From contig NC_003282.8 of assembly GCF_000002985.6 (NCBI RefSeq), forward strand, positions 12,276,001 to 12,340,000: 64,000 bases of DNA, written 5' to 3'. Numbering within the stretch: the stretch's first letter is position 1; each line of letters starts with the position of its first letter. Source of the stretch: Caenorhabditis elegans (Eukaryota > Nematoda > Chromadorea > Rhabditida > Rhabditidae). The notes beneath the pieces are model-generated. The model did not search any database. It was not told the origin of the DNA and saw only the letters and a list, made by a program, of their open reading frames with translations. Of the stretch, positions 1 through 11,929 are shown piece after piece. Both the position numbers and the translations under genes were made by a program.

Positions 1-434
1 GCCAATTATTTTTTTCGAAGGGAATAAACTTCATTTCATCAATATTTTTCAATTTTGGCGTTTACCAAGCAATTTTCTATGATTAACGAATAACCACAAT
101 AATTTATTTAACAAGAAATCAACCGGCGCAATCAAGAAAACAGAGAAAGAAAAACATGCCATGATTAAAAATAAATAAAAACAATAAAATTCCTGAAGAA
201 TACAATTAATCACCCAGTAGATTGTATAGATTAATCTATAGATTTTAGATTTTCGAGTAAGTGGAAAGAGAAAATTTGGATTTTTAGCCCGCCTATCAGG
301 AAACAAAAACTGATTTTCACATAATTAAATTAATTCAAATAATACAATAAATATCACAAGTTTGAAAGTTGGCACTTTGGTAAAATGAGTTATGACTAAA
401 GAGTGCGATAAAGAATCAATAAAATTGATATATT
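1..434. other. AT-rich flank, no gene seen
   Basis: This stretch lies beyond the 3' end of the minus-strand tag-335 gene. It is AT-rich with scattered stops in all frames. The one longer open frame, on the minus strand, has no splice context or recognisable residues, so I see no gene here. Confidence 0.5.
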
Positions 435-2031
435 TTACATAATAATGTCTTTCGACGGAACATTCACAGCAATCGACTTGTGTGGCAAGACACTGGCACC
501 GTTGAGATATAATTCATCCTTTACAACCTGTAATTTAAAATGTTTAAGTTTTCAATTAGAACAAACGAATTCATGTCGTCTTACCACATCATCTCCAATA
601 ACACAAATATTCTCGATACGAACCCAGCTTCCAATGTGACATTTTCGACCAACTATACTTCCAGAAACCCATGAATAGTTGCCAATTGACTGCAAAAAAA
701 ATTGATGAAATTTAATAATTTTATGTAGCACAATAAATTTTGAACCATGGGCGCATTGCCGACCAACAATTCTAGAAAATGAGCCGGGGTGGCATCAATA
801 TTTTTAATCAAAATTTAAAATTGAAAATAGACTTTATTTCAATTTGAAAAATCGAAAAAAGTGCTCCAAAATTGTCTGGAGTTGAAAATTACTGGAATAC
901 TGGAATATAGATAATTTGAAGAAGTTTTTTCGGTAAGTTTCAACTGAAATAAAAGCTATTTTCAAATGAAGCAATTCTTTTTCCACACTCCATCACTAAA
1001 TTTTAATTTTAAAAAAATTGATTCCACACTGGCTCATTGTGTAGAAATACAGGCCGGCACTAGCTGACAAGATCAACTCATACCGAATCGGAAAGAATTG
1101 TCGAGTGCAGGATTCGAACTCCACCTTCGATCTTCACACGTGGACCAATAACGACATCTGGCCCAATCACACAATTTTCTCCAACAGTAGCCGATGGGTC
1201 AACTGAAAAATTGAACAAAATATTTAATTTCTGCTAATTAATTCATTTACCCATCACATTTCCACGAATAGTAGCTGTTGGATGTATGTTTGATCCTGTT
1301 TCGAGTTTATCGGATTTTGTAGTATGACAATGATTTAGGAAAAGGGACATTCCTTTGAGAAAATCTTTCGGTTGACCTACATCCATCCAAAAGCCAGGAA
1401 GTACAAAAGCGTACAAATTTCCAGAGAATGCCATTTCGGGGAAAATTTCCTTCTCGATACTAGTAGGTTTCAGTGGGATGCGGTCGAGAATTTTGGAGCT
1501 AAAAATGTAGAGACCTGCATTGATCTTGTTACCAACGTATTCCTGTGGTTTCTCCACAAAATCATCAATTTTTCCTTTATCTTGATCGAAAACTACTACT
1601 CCATATTTCGATGGTTCTTCTACTTTTGTAACGGCAATTGTTCCTTCTTTTCCGTGATTCTTGTGGAATTCAACCATTTGTTTGAAGGGAAAATCACAAA
1701 TTACGTCGCTGTTCAAAACGAAAAACGGTGCATCGCCTTCCAAATGTTTTCGAGCAAGAGCCAGTGGGCCAGCAGTTCCCAGAGGTTCCTCTTCTAAAGA
1801 GAATATCAGTTTGACTCCAAGTCTATCTGCATGAACTGTCATTTCTTGCTCCAACTGTTCTGCTCTGTAACTGACAGCGAGAACAACTGTATCGACTCCT
1901 ACTTCAGCCAACGCTTCCATCTGATGCAACATCATCGGCTTGTTGGCAAATTCGACCAGAGGTTTTGGCTGGGTTAGTGTAAGCGGCCTCAACCGTGTTC
2001 CGTATCCTCCGACTAGAATCAGCGCCTTCAT
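435..2031 (-). CDS. tag-335: Mannose-1-phosphate guanylyltransferase (GDP-mannose pyrophosphorylase, GMPPB type)
   Basis: The enzyme makes GDP-mannose from mannose-1-phosphate and GTP in the cytosol for N-glycans, GPI anchors and O-mannose. Exons on the minus strand are 1251-2031, 1084-1202, 585-689 and 435-527; phases join cleanly to 365 codons, the usual GMPPB length. Residues 1-22 hold the nucleotidyltransferase signature [17 protein letters not shown], and FVEKP lies near residue 160. From about residue 245 a left-handed beta-helix tail follows (isoleucine hexapeptides such as [17 protein letters not shown]), and the protein ends SKDIIM. The start is the only good ATG after a TTTTCAG acceptor at 2053, which may be a trans-splice or 5' UTR splice site. 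Intron 2 (690-1083) carries a palindromic repeat. The gene is divergent from the methyltransferase at 2775. Confidence 0.95.
745..1066. repeat. Degenerate palindromic MITE in tag-335 intron 2
   Basis: The left side reads AAAATGAGCCGGGGTGGCA (about 776-795). The right side reads CCACACTGGCTCATTGTGT (about 1025-1043), its imperfect reverse complement, with an AT-rich centre. The left block resembles AAAATGAGCCAGTGTGGCA in the 15916-16209 element, so the two are probably one family. The ends here are worn and I could not fix a target-site duplication. Confidence 0.5.
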
Positions 2032-2053
2032 TGATGGAAGTGGTGAAACAACC

Positions 2054-2774
2054 TGAAAATTATGAAAATAAATTAAAATAGTGAAAAATTGATGAAGAGC
2101 TCGATGAAATGGGGGAAAATGAAATATGAGAGTATAATTGATAGTGCATATACAATTAGAGAGAGAGAGGGAGTGAGAGGGCGGCTGACGTGGCGCTTTT
2201 TTACTCCACTGTCTTGTTGAATAAATAAACCATTTTTGTTCCCATGTGAACCAATAATATAGTTGAGACTGAATGATAATCGCCTGACTGATATAGGTCA
2301 GCATTCAGCGGGCAGGTTTTCTCGGAGGAAAGGATATAGGATGAACAGGAACTTAATTGAGAACTTTCGGTGAAATGCCAAACACGAAACACTCGCCTTT
2401 TGCTTTATCCAATAATTTTTCATCATTATGAATGCAAAAACGATTTTCGAAAGCTTTGGAAAACTAGGAAATGGCAAAAGCTGTTGGAACAACTGAGTGC
2501 ATGCTAATTCCACGTTGTACTCAGCTTTTTGTCGTGTTGTTTCACAATGGGGCGCGTTTCTGGCACAAAGAAAACAAGTATGAAACAAAAAAAGAAAAGA
2601 AAATGTCATGAAAACTGGAAAAACAGAAAAACCAAATCCGATAAAGCTACAGTGTTCATTAAAGGAGAATACCACAAAACCTTAAAAGAGTCTCGGCCCG
2701 AACAACTTTTCTCGGCCGTGTACTCCTCGTGGAGAACTGACAGTGGAGTAATTTTTTCGTTCTCTCAATCGAAT
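2054..2774. promoter_or_regulatory. Divergent intergenic region between tag-335 and the methyltransferase gene
   Basis: About 740 bp separate two divergent start codons, so both promoters must lie here. A purine-rich run of GAGA repeats sits at 2158-2181. No coding exon is convincing; the open frames on both strands around 2300-2700 lack splice context. The assignment as a shared promoter is inference from geometry only. Confidence 0.4.
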
Positions 2775-3499
2775 ATGGCGGAAAGTGAAGAATATGCGCG
2801 AGTAATATCGTTTAATAACGACCATGATGAGCTTATAATATATCAGGTTACTGATTTAATATATTTACGAAGACTATTTCTGTAAAAAATTCTATAAAAT
2901 CATTCAGGAAACTGTAACGGATGTCGGCGGAGTGATTTGGGACAGCGCACTGATGACTATTCACTATTTTTTCAAATACCCAAAACCTTTTGAAGGCAAG
3001 AAAGTGAATTTATAGGTTTTTATCAAAAATATATGTTTTTGTTCAGGTCTTGGAACTTGGAAGTGGAACTGGTGTTGGAGGAATCGCTTTGGCCGCACTT
3101 GGAGCTGATGTCATCATTACTGACCTGCCAGAAAGACTTGCGTTAATTGAGAAAAATGTTGAAGCAAATCGAAAATTGACTGGAAATCGAATCAAAGTTC
3201 AAGTTCTCGACTGGACAAAGGACAGAATACCGGAAGGACTGGATATGGTTCTGGCAATTGATTGTGTATACTACAACAGCACTATAGATCCGTTGATAAC
3301 CTTGTTGAATGATTGTGATGCAAAGGAAATTATGGTGGTCAGCGAGGAAAGGGACATCGGAGAGGCTCATTTGGCTCAAAAATCATTTTTCAAGGATATT
3401 CAAAAGTTCTTCCGCCTGGAGCTAATTCCTCAGAAGGAGCTTGATGAAGACTATTGTGCAGACGATATAATTATAGGAAAACTGATAAGAAATGTCTAG
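2775..3499 (+). CDS. VCP-KMT/METTL21-type lysine methyltransferase
   Basis: Exons 2775-2846, 2908-3003 and 3047-3499 join to 206 codons. The protein is a seven-beta-strand SAM-dependent methyltransferase. The SAM-binding motif [19 protein letters not shown] follows KKV at about residue 58, with the acidic strand-2 end ITDLPE, and VLAIDCVYY stands where METTL21 enzymes carry the D/E-XX-Y/F motif. The upstream [13 protein letters not shown] matches the family's W-x-A/S-A segment. The C-terminal ending [10 protein letters not shown] resembles VCPKMT, the enzyme that trimethylates the p97/VCP ATPase, so I favour that subfamily over other METTL21 members; a search should settle this. The stop is 164 bp before the next ATG on the same strand, which suggests an operon. 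Confidence 0.85.
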
Positions 3500-3662
3500 T
3501 CATACATGTATTGTTATTTCTTCATTGATAAACGTTCCAATTTCTATTGTGTTTTAACCATGTCAATCATGTGGTTGATAATACCACTGAAATATTTTCC
3601 ATTTTAGATGTATACACCTCACCAGTGTAACATAAAATATTTCTAATTGTCAATTTCAGAAT

Positions 3663-5634
3663 ATGGCACCTCCACATCCGAGAGATCCCTCTACTGCTGC
3701 AAACTATGAACAGGTATAAAATTATTTATCATTTTCATTTTTTAAAATTAACTCCAGGTCACTGTTTCCCACTACGCTCTCAAGTGGAAAGTTGACTTTG
3801 AGAAAAAGCATATTGCTGGAGATGTATCAATTACGTTGGATGTTAAGCAGGATACTGAAAGAATTGTTCTGGACACTCGTGATCTATCGGTCCAATCAGT
3901 CGCCTTGAATTTGAACGGCGAGCCGAAAAAGGCTGGATTCACATTGGAAGACAATCAAGCTCTAGGGCAGAAACTTGTCATCACAACTGAAAGCTTGAAG
4001 TCCGGTGATAGGCCAGTACTCGAAATCAAGTATGAATCCAGCAATAATGCGGCTGCTCTTCAATTTTTGACTGCTGAACAAACCACGGATAGAGTTGTGA
4101 TTTTTAAATTTAAAGTACACTTTTCTAAAATCTTTGATAATTCAGGCTCCTTATCTATTCTCTCAATGCCAAGCAATTAATGCTCGTTCAATCGTCCCCT
4201 GCATGGATACTCCATCGGTTAAAAGTACCTACGAAGCTGAAGTATGCGTTCCAATTGGATTAACCTGCCTTATGTCAGCTATTGGACAAGGATCAACACC
4301 ATCTGAATGTGGAAAAAGAACAATTTTCTCTTTCAAACAGCCAGTTTCAATTCCATCGTATCTTCTTGCGATTGTTGTTGGACATTTGGAACGGAAGGAA
4401 ATCAGCGAAAGATGCGCCGTCTGGGCCGAGCCATCTCAAGCAGAAGCTTCGTTTTACGAATTCGCTGAAACTGAAAAAATTCTGAAAGTTGCTGAGGATG
4501 TTGCCGGTCCGTATGTCTGGGGAAGATATGATTTGGTTGTTCTTCCAGCAACTTTTCCATTTGGAGGAATGGAGAATCCTTGTCTCACTTTCATTACTCC
4601 AACTCTTCTTGCTGGTGATCGCAGTCTCGTCAACGTTATTGCTCATGAAATTTCACACAGTTGGACTGGAAATCTCGTCACTAATTTCTCCTGGGAACAT
4701 TTCTGGCTAAACGAAGGATTTACAGTTTTCTTGGAGAGAAAGATTCATGGTAAAATGTACGGAGAACTGGAGAGACAATTTGAAAGTGAAAGTGGATACG
4801 AAGAAGCTCTCGTTCGCACTGTCAATGATGTTTTTGGACCAGATCATGAATATACAAAACTTGTTCAAAATCTTGGAAATGCTGACCCAGATGACGCTTT
4901 TTCATCAGTTCCATACGAAAAAGGATCGGCACTGTTGTTCACAATTGAGCAGGCACTGGGTGATAATTCTCGTTTTGAACAGTTCCTGAGAGATTACATT
5001 CAAAAATATGCCTATAAAACTGTCTCTACTGAAGAGTGGAAAGAGTATCTCTATGATTCATTCACTGATAAGAAGGTTATTCTGGACAATATTGACTGGA
5101 ATTTGTGGCTTCACAAAGCCGGACTTCCACCAAAGCCAAAATATGACTCAACTCCGATGCAAGCTTGCAAGGATCTTGCCGCTAAATGGACTACAGAAGG
5201 ATCCGAGGCACCAACTGACGGAGAAGTCTTCGCAAAGATGTCTAATTCTCAAAAGCTTGCTGTTCTCGATGCAGTTCGTGTGAACAAGACTATGTTTGGA
5301 GATCGAATGCCTGCGTTGACAGCCACCTATAAACTGGATCAGGCTAAAAATGCAGAGCTAAAATTCTCATGGCTGATGCTTGGTCTCGAAACGAAGTGGT
5401 CTCCGATTGTTGATGCAAGTCTAGCGTTCGCGTTGGCTGTTGGTAGAATGAAGTATTGCAAACCAATTTACAGGTGAAAATAAGATGATATTGAAAATCT
5501 TAAATTTAAATTTATAATTCAGATCTTTGTTCGGATGGAGTGCAACACGTGATCGAGCCATCTCACAATTCAAGGCAAACATCCCAAATATGCATCCAAT
5601 CACTGTGAAAGCAATCCAAAGTCTTCTCAAATAA
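3663..5634 (+). CDS. ltah-1.2: M1 zinc aminopeptidase, leukotriene A4 hydrolase-like
   Basis: Exons 3663-3713, 3758-4096, 4146-5473 and 5523-5634 give 609 codons, matching human LTA4H (about 611). The sequence shows the substrate-binding exopeptidase motif FPFGGMENPCL, the zinc site HEISH followed 18 residues on by WLNEG, and the conserved PYEKG segment; the C-terminal armadillo-like domain ends NMHPITVKAIQSLLK. It should remove N-terminal residues from peptides in the cytosol; worm paralogue AP-1 is an arginyl aminopeptidase, and leukotriene hydrolase activity is doubtful. The donor of intron 2 is ambiguous (4093 or 4096, one valine difference). A TTTCAG acceptor lies directly before the start, as expected for a trans-spliced operon gene. 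It is convergent with the COX20-like gene. The symbol is recalled, not searched. Confidence 0.92.
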
Positions 5635-5744
5635 GTAGACAATTCTATCGCATGTACATCGCATAATTTTTCATCGTTTATTATTTTTATTTATCAATCG
5701 ATTATCGAACTGTAAAAGTAAAGATCCTATCAAGTGTACCCGGC

Positions 5745-6204
5745 TCATTTCTCTTCCCGAATCTTCCGTAAATCATAGTCTGACCAGTCGTACTTGCATT
5801 TGTACGGCATGAATCGTTCTGGTACACCTTTCAGACGTAGTAATCGCATCTCTTTCCATTTATCATAATCTTTTTGTGAATCTCTGTAAGTAGTTAAAGT
5901 TATTATATAAACCAAAATGGGAATTCTAATACCGAACACTTATAATGACCGAGCAGGGAATGGAAATCATACTGAGTGCATACGCCAATTTCGCACGTCC
6001 TGTCACTCCATACACAAACATATTGGTGAGCACAAAATTTGTGAACATTGAAATTCCTGTTTGCGTAAAACCAGGATCTGGATTCTGAAAATTAATTAAT
6101 AAAATGTGTTTGGAGGAAGAAAACAAAAGATTAACCTTGAAAAGTCCGAATAATTTTGCATTCTGGAGCGGTGGATTCTCGTCGTCTTCTACAGTTGCAC
6201 TCAT
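5745..6204 (-). CDS. COX20/FAM36A-like cytochrome c oxidase assembly protein
   Basis: Minus-strand exons 6136-6204, 5933-6084 and 5745-5883 join to 119 codons, the length of human COX20 (118). COX20 is an inner mitochondrial membrane chaperone for newly made COX2. The sequence has two hydrophobic stretches (around FTQTGISMFTNFVLTNMF and LAYALSMISIPCSVIIS), then a charged matrix-style tail with many K, R and D residues ending KIREEK. The N-terminus KLFGLFK resembles the COX20 KLYGILK segment. The start is the first ATG and sits directly after a CAG-like splice signal. Assignment rests on length, topology and short motifs. Confidence 0.75.
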
Positions 6205-6867
6205 TTTCTGAAAAATTGCAATAGTAATTATAATTATATATAATTACGATAAAAAAGGTGACAGTTTTTAATATGAAAAAGTTTTGATTGTTTAAATATT
6301 TACTTCAATGTGGTGGCATGCTTATCAATAAGCATTCTTAAATAATTATATTTTCAATTTAAATATATTTTTAATTAGAAACTAATATTTCAAATCGGGA
6401 TTGAAAGAATTTTAATATTTTGATAACAAAATAAAAAATGGTGTCTGAAAAAAAATCGAGCAAACTTCGAGTGGTACGCAAACACCAGACTTTACGACAA
6501 AATGCAGAATGTTGCCCGAACTGTTTTTTTTTCAGGGTTTTGTTTTTAATATTATGTAAATATTTCTTTTTACATTTTTAGTTAAAAAAAACGCATTTTA
6601 AAGTTTCTTAACTTTTTTCCCAAGTCTTATTTTTGTATAATGTAACAAATCAATCCACTATTGTATCCCCACACTCTCTAAAACGATTTCTAGGCATTAT
6701 TTGACATCTTAAAAATCAAACAGTCATTTTCCCTCTGAACAATTGCCCTAATTGTTCAATACCATTCCTTTTTGCTTAATCATTTCCTTTCTATAACATT
6801 TTGTTCTCTGAAAACAATTTCCAATGAAACGAAGAAACCTGCCCTAGGAACACGAGGAACATCATTG
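6205..6867. promoter_or_regulatory. Divergent intergenic region, COX20-like and SLC37-like genes
   Basis: This 663-bp AT-rich interval separates divergent start codons and must hold both promoters. Around 6735-6765 an imperfect repeat of AATTGCCCTAATTGTTCAAT lies shortly before the plus-strand gene. I see no other gene. Confidence 0.35.
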
Positions 6868-9800
6868 ATGGCGACGTCTCCAACCAATTATTTCAAATTC
6901 GGAGCCGTTTTCTGCATTTACGTGGCTTATGTGCTTTTTCGACGACTTCCAATTGCATTCCTCTCACAAATTCGAACGGAAATTCAGATTTCAAATGATG
7001 ATATAGGTTGGTTTTTACTCGAAGCGCATGCAAAACTGGTGAAAGGCCCTGAGACTATTCATTCACATAATATTTGTTATCCTTCTCGTTCATATTTTGA
7101 TATTGTTGTCTTCGTCTTTAAATCTCTTCTCGTCTTCTTCTCTGTGATTGTTATGCAGCTTTATGTTTTTTTGATCTGCCACGAATGCGAACTCGACGAT
7201 GGTTGGTTATCATCCGGAGGCCATAAATGAGCCGCTAACCTCCGCGGAGTACAGTGAAGCAGGTCTTGCAAGTGGAATTGTCACTCGGATGATTATTCAA
7301 CCACTAGATGTACTCAAGATTAGATTTCAACTCCAGGAGGAGCCGATTCGTGGAAAGAAATCTGGAAAATATAAGGTAAAACTATTTTTTTTGTTGTCAA
7401 TTTTAATTCAAAAATATTATTTTAGGGTGTAATGCAATCAATATTCTTGATTACACGAGAAGAAGGCGCTCATGCTTTTTGGAAAGGACACATTCCAGCT
7501 CAAGGACTATCTGCTACATACGGACTTGTTCAGTTTTCCTCGTTCGAATGGCTCTCACAGCAGGCCGCAAAAGTGATTCCAGCAGATAATCAAAGTGTTC
7601 GGTCTACATCGGATTTTGCATGCGGAGCACTCAGTGGATGTCTTGCGATGACTGCGGTAGGGATTTTTATTCAGTTTTTTTGTTTTCTTATGATGGGATC
7701 AAAATTTTGAAAAAAAAAACCCATAATGTTCTAAAATCTGAAATTTCGTCAACTTTTCCTTGTCGTTGCAGCTGGAATATATACAAGCAGAAAACAATAC
7801 TTTTTCACATTTCAGGCGATGCCATTGGACGTGATTCGTACTCGACTAGTCGCTCAGAAAGCTGGTCATGCAGTTTATACTGGAACCATGCACGCTGTCA
7901 AACATATTTGGGAAAAAGAAGGAATTGCTGGTTATTTCCGTGGATGGGTACCCAGTGTAGTACAGATCGCCCCATTCACCGGAATGCAATTTGCTCTTTA
8001 CAATTGTTTTATGGATCTTTGGCCATTCAATGGATACGAGTCTGCGGGCGCTCTTTTCAGCGGTGCGATGGCTGGAACTGTCGCAAAAACGGTATTATTT
8101 TGTTTAAAAATTTTCAAAATTTTGATGGTGGTTCTCAGAGGAAAAAAACCAAATTTTTTAGTTTATTAGCAAAATTGAAAAAGTTTCATCTTCCATAAAA
8201 TTTTATTAATTTTTGTAATAAAAAATTTTCGAACAGTTTTTTTGCCAAAACTCAACCAGTTCATATTTCAAAGTTAATTTTCGAAAAATCAAAAAAAAAT
8301 TCTAAAGTGAAAAATGCTCGATAATTTGCAAAAACTTCAAAAAAGTTGGAGGCAACCATTTTAATTTATGGTTTTGAAACAAAAATTAAAAATCGAGAAA
8401 AAAATAACACTTTTTTTCCGTTTTAAAAAATTTATGTCATTTTTCGTCTTTTTTGAAGAAAATTATGTTTTTTGAAATCAAGATAATTCACAAAATTATA
8501 TTTTTAAAAATCCAGTTTCATTGTTAATTTTCTAAAATATTTATTGAATTTTAAAAAAAAAGTTGGATTACACCTTTGGCTCCAATTGTAAAATTTTTTT
8601 GTTCAAAAAAAAGTCTGAATTGAAGTTCGCTTATATTCAGGTTCTATATCCTCTCGATATGGTTCGTCATCGTCTTCAAATGAATGGCTTCGAACGAGCG
8701 GGTTTCGGAAAAACGAGCAACTACAGTCAAGGACTATTCAAAACGATTGGAATGGTTGTAAAAAATGAAAGTTGGTATGGATTGTTCAAAGGATTATGGC
8801 CAAGTCAAATAAAAGCAGCTGCCAATTCAGGATGTGCTTTTCTTTTTTATGAAATATTCTGCGATCTCATTCGACAAAACAAACACTCAGACGAGTAGTG
8901 AAAAAAGCAATCAAAAGATTAATTGGTTTGGTTGCTTAGCAGCAGCTGCTCTCAAGTATGTTAGTAGGTTAGATTAGGAAATATGTTCTCACAATTTTGT
9001 ATCCTTGTCCAGTTGTTTCTCGTTTACTTGGTCGTGCTTCTGCCTTTGACACCCAGATTACAGGTTGTATTTTACATTTCTTTCTTTCAATTTTTCTCAT
9101 TTTTAATAAATTCTCATTGATTTTTCTATCTCGGGCCTTTCTAGCGACGCGGATATTTTGAGCCTATCATTATTTTTAGAATTTAAAATTCAGGGCGAAT
9201 AGTTTCAATTCATGCTTCTGCATTTACTGTTAGTAAATTGGTATTTGGAACAGCTGCAGACAGAACTTCAAATTCTCGACTACTTATTGGAGGAATTCTT
9301 CTATGTAGTACATCATCGATTGGCCTGGGTATTGGAAAAAGTTTACAAAGAATAATATATTTTTTAAATTATTTCAGCGTTCACCAGCGAAGTATGGCAA
9401 ATTGAAGTTGTGATGGCAATGATTGGAAGTGTTCAAGGTGCGGGATGGGTTCCAGCTACTAAACTCATTGCAACGGTAAATTTGAAAATTTATTTAATTT
9501 GTCGGTTTTTTTTGTATGAAAAATCCGAAAAATGTTGAAAAATTACACAAAAAAGTAGATTTTATTGAACAAAAAATTATCTTTTTCTAAAAAAAACCAA
9601 ACAATAGGCTTATTTTATTGAAATATTGAATTTTCCGAGAAATTTGAAAAATTGAAAAAAAAAAATATAGCAAAAACCCATTTCTTCGAATTTAGAAAAA
9701 AGGCAATTGTTCAAAAAAAAAACATTCTCCGATATTTTTGAATTTTTGGATATAAAAAAACCGAAAACTCCCATCAATGATAGTTAAAAGTGGAGAAAGA

Positions 9801-11752
9801 AGGTATTTCACCGAAAAACATTACAAAATTAAAGTTGTAATTTTTCGGTGAATTACCTTCTTTCTCCACTTTCTACTATTTACCATTTATGCAATTTTAT
9901 GATTTTTTGAGAAAAAATTAAGGTGAAAAATTGCAAGAAATGTAGAAAAATGTGTGAAAAAAATGTGTTCAGAAATTCGAAAAACAAAAAAAAAGGAAAA
10001 TGTTTTTAAAAAATTCCGGAAAAGACGAAGAAACTGTAGATGTTTAAACAAGAAATTTAGAAATTACTGAAAATTAAAAAAAAAACGATGAAACTGTAAA
10101 TTTATAAAAGATATGTTGAATTTAATGAAAACAATTTTTTGTTCCAGAACTGAGAAAATGACAAAAAAAATGCTGAAAATTTGAAATTTATAGCATTTTA
10201 TCTACAAAAATCTTTAGAATTTTATTTCAGTGGTTTGACGATGCTTCATACGCAACAATGTTCTCGGTTCTTGGATGTGGAAGTACATTTGCTGGAATGA
10301 TAGTTCCACTTTTCAAAACTTCATACTGGAGAACTATTGAATTCAATTCAGGAATTGTTATGCTACTGTTTGCAATCATTTGCAAGAAATGGATAATCAC
10401 AGAAGACGCAATTCGAAAAGAAGTGAAACCTTTGAAAAAGGAAGATATGGAAGAAGAGAATACAATTGGAGTGAAGAAGATTATGAAGAGTTCAGTAATG
10501 TGGCATATTGCTCTTGTCTACTTTTTCTCAATGGAAATGAGAACTATCTGTGAAACATGGGCTCCTCTTTACTTGAATGAAAAGAAAATGTCAGCTGATG
10601 GATTTCAGTTTCTTTACGAGCTGGGAGGACTTGCTGGAACTATGATCAGTGGACTTGTGCTCGAACGATTAGCTGGAAAGATGGGGGTGGATCCATCGAG
10701 GAGGCTTCTTGGCATCATTTTTACAGTAATCATGATGATTGTTGGATGTGGAGTTTTCAAATTTGAGGAGTATTCTTCTGTGCTCGGATTTCTGACTGGT
10801 TTCTTTGTAAATGGAAGTATCAATATTTGGTGTCTAATTGGATCACAAGCTGGAACTAAAAGTGTCGCAGGAACCGTGTCGGCGTTCATAAGCTTCATCG
10901 CATCAGGTACTATATTTAAAATAGTTTGAAGTTTTGCGCTGGTTACTGTAGAAAATTTGGAATTTTGCTTTCCCTATAAAAATTTCTTACAACAAAATTT
11001 GGTAGTTTTCGTGAATTTTCAAGCATTTTCCTATTTTCTGTTATATTTTCCGTAGTTGTAAATGATTTTTATACCGAAATTCTGTCTAAAAAGATGATGT
11101 GAAGTTGAAAAGTGAAAAAAATATTAATTTTTTTAATAAATTTTATTTCATCAATTTCGGTATGAAAACTATTTATGTAAAACGACGGAAAATGCTTGAA
11201 TATTTCCGGAATCAGGGAAACCGTCTGAAAACGTTTGAATTTTCGGGTTTGCCGCCAATATACCTGACGAGACCCATGGTTTAGGGGCGGAGTGTTTTAA
11301 TCGCCCTTAGAGCGCGTTTCTACGGCGATTTCGAAAGAGAAAAAAGATAATTTTCTACGTCCACATAATTAGACAACACGAAATTCCCTACCGTAAACTT
11401 AAAGGCGCATACTTGAAAAATTGTTTAATTTTTCATTTAGCGCAGCAAGGCCAAAATGCATTTCCATAAAATACGTTAATAACGTGTTTTAAATTTTCTC
11501 TTATCAGTATCACATAAAAGTGTATTAGTTTTCGTTTATGAGTTCTAAAATTTTATCAACAAAAATGTTGCAATATATTTTCTTTCAGTTGGTTCAATAT
11601 TCGCCGGATCACCACTAGCCCATCTCATTGCTACATTTTCATTTCACGTGTTTACTATCCTCTTCGTCACACAAATTGTATTCGTTCTCTCAATTTCCAG
11701 TCTACAAATCCCTCTTCGAATGGAAGCGTTTAGCGAAAAGAAGACTCAATAA
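6868..11752 (+). CDS. SLC37A4-like major facilitator (sugar-phosphate/phosphate exchanger family)
   Basis: Exons 6868-7006, 9194-9328, 9378-9475, 10231-10906 and 11589-11752 join in phase to 403 codons. The protein shows MFS membrane segments, a loop of the SLC37 type (SKLVFGTAADR), the G6PT-like stretch GAGWVPATKLIATWFDD, and a long basic-acidic central loop (about residues 175-205). SLC37 proteins exchange sugar phosphates for phosphate in the ER; the substrate here is not predictable. Exon 1 (YVAYVLFRRLPIAFLSQ) supplies the first membrane helix and joins exon 2 in phase across a 2.19-kb intron that contains the entire hpo-12 gene on the same strand. An alternative 5' exon near 9016-9063 exists but does not join in frame. 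Introns 3 and 4 carry a hairpin and a MITE remnant. Confidence 0.82.
7199..8898 (+). CDS. hpo-12: Mitochondrial carrier, thiamine pyrophosphate carrier type (SLC25A19)
   Basis: Exons 7199-7375, 7426-7656, 7816-8091 and 8641-8898 give 313 codons, typical of mitochondrial carriers. Three carrier repeats are visible from their signatures: QPLDVLKIRFQ (about residue 35), MPLDVIRTRLVAQ (about 138) and YPLDMVRHRLQ (about 230), each with a downstream G-x-x-x-x-x-F/Y-x-G-W/L element such as GYFRGW and GLFKGLWPS. The family imports thiamine pyrophosphate into the matrix; the closest match by memory is C. elegans hpo-12. The gene lies entirely inside intron 1 of the SLC37-like gene, same strand. A TTATGCAG acceptor precedes the ATG by a few bases, consistent with trans-splicing. 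Intron 3 is long and AT-rich. Confidence 0.9.
9781..9880. repeat. Intronic hairpin (inverted repeat, arms about 38 bp)
   Basis: The left arm AAAGTGGAGAAAGAAGGTAT (from 9787) is mirrored by ACCTTCTTTCTCCACTTT ending at 9872, with about ten loop bases and a few mismatches. It lies in intron 3 of the SLC37-like gene. It could be a short MITE remnant or form double-stranded RNA when transcribed. Confidence 0.6.
11226..11310 (+). repeat. MITE fragment, copy 1
   Basis: The block with CCTGACGAGACCCATGGTTT followed by AGGGGCGGAGTGTTTTAATC lies in intron 4 of the SLC37-like gene. A related copy in the opposite orientation lies at 13581-13654, sharing ACGAGACCCA and GGGGCGGAG, so this is a dispersed repeat. 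Confidence 0.5.
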
Positions 11753-11929
11753 TTAGTTTTTTATTGTTTTATTTGCCATTTTTCATTTTGATAACTTGCC
11801 ACATGAATCCCATTTACAATAAATTTTAATTTATACATTTTTTTAAATCAAATTTAGGTCAATACTTCTTTTTTATACTTTTTTAGATGTTGTGGTGTAG
11901 AACATGTAAGTGAAAGTCTATATTTAGAA

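Noticed and set aside
1372-1797. Plus-strand open frame within tag-335
   Set aside because: It is antisense to the conserved nucleotidyltransferase exon and has no independent support.
9016-9063. Alternative first exon of the SLC37-like transporter
   Set aside because: A short open hydrophobic stretch with a GT donor exists, but joining it to exon 2 gives an immediate stop (GGC GAA TAG) and would leave out the first helix.
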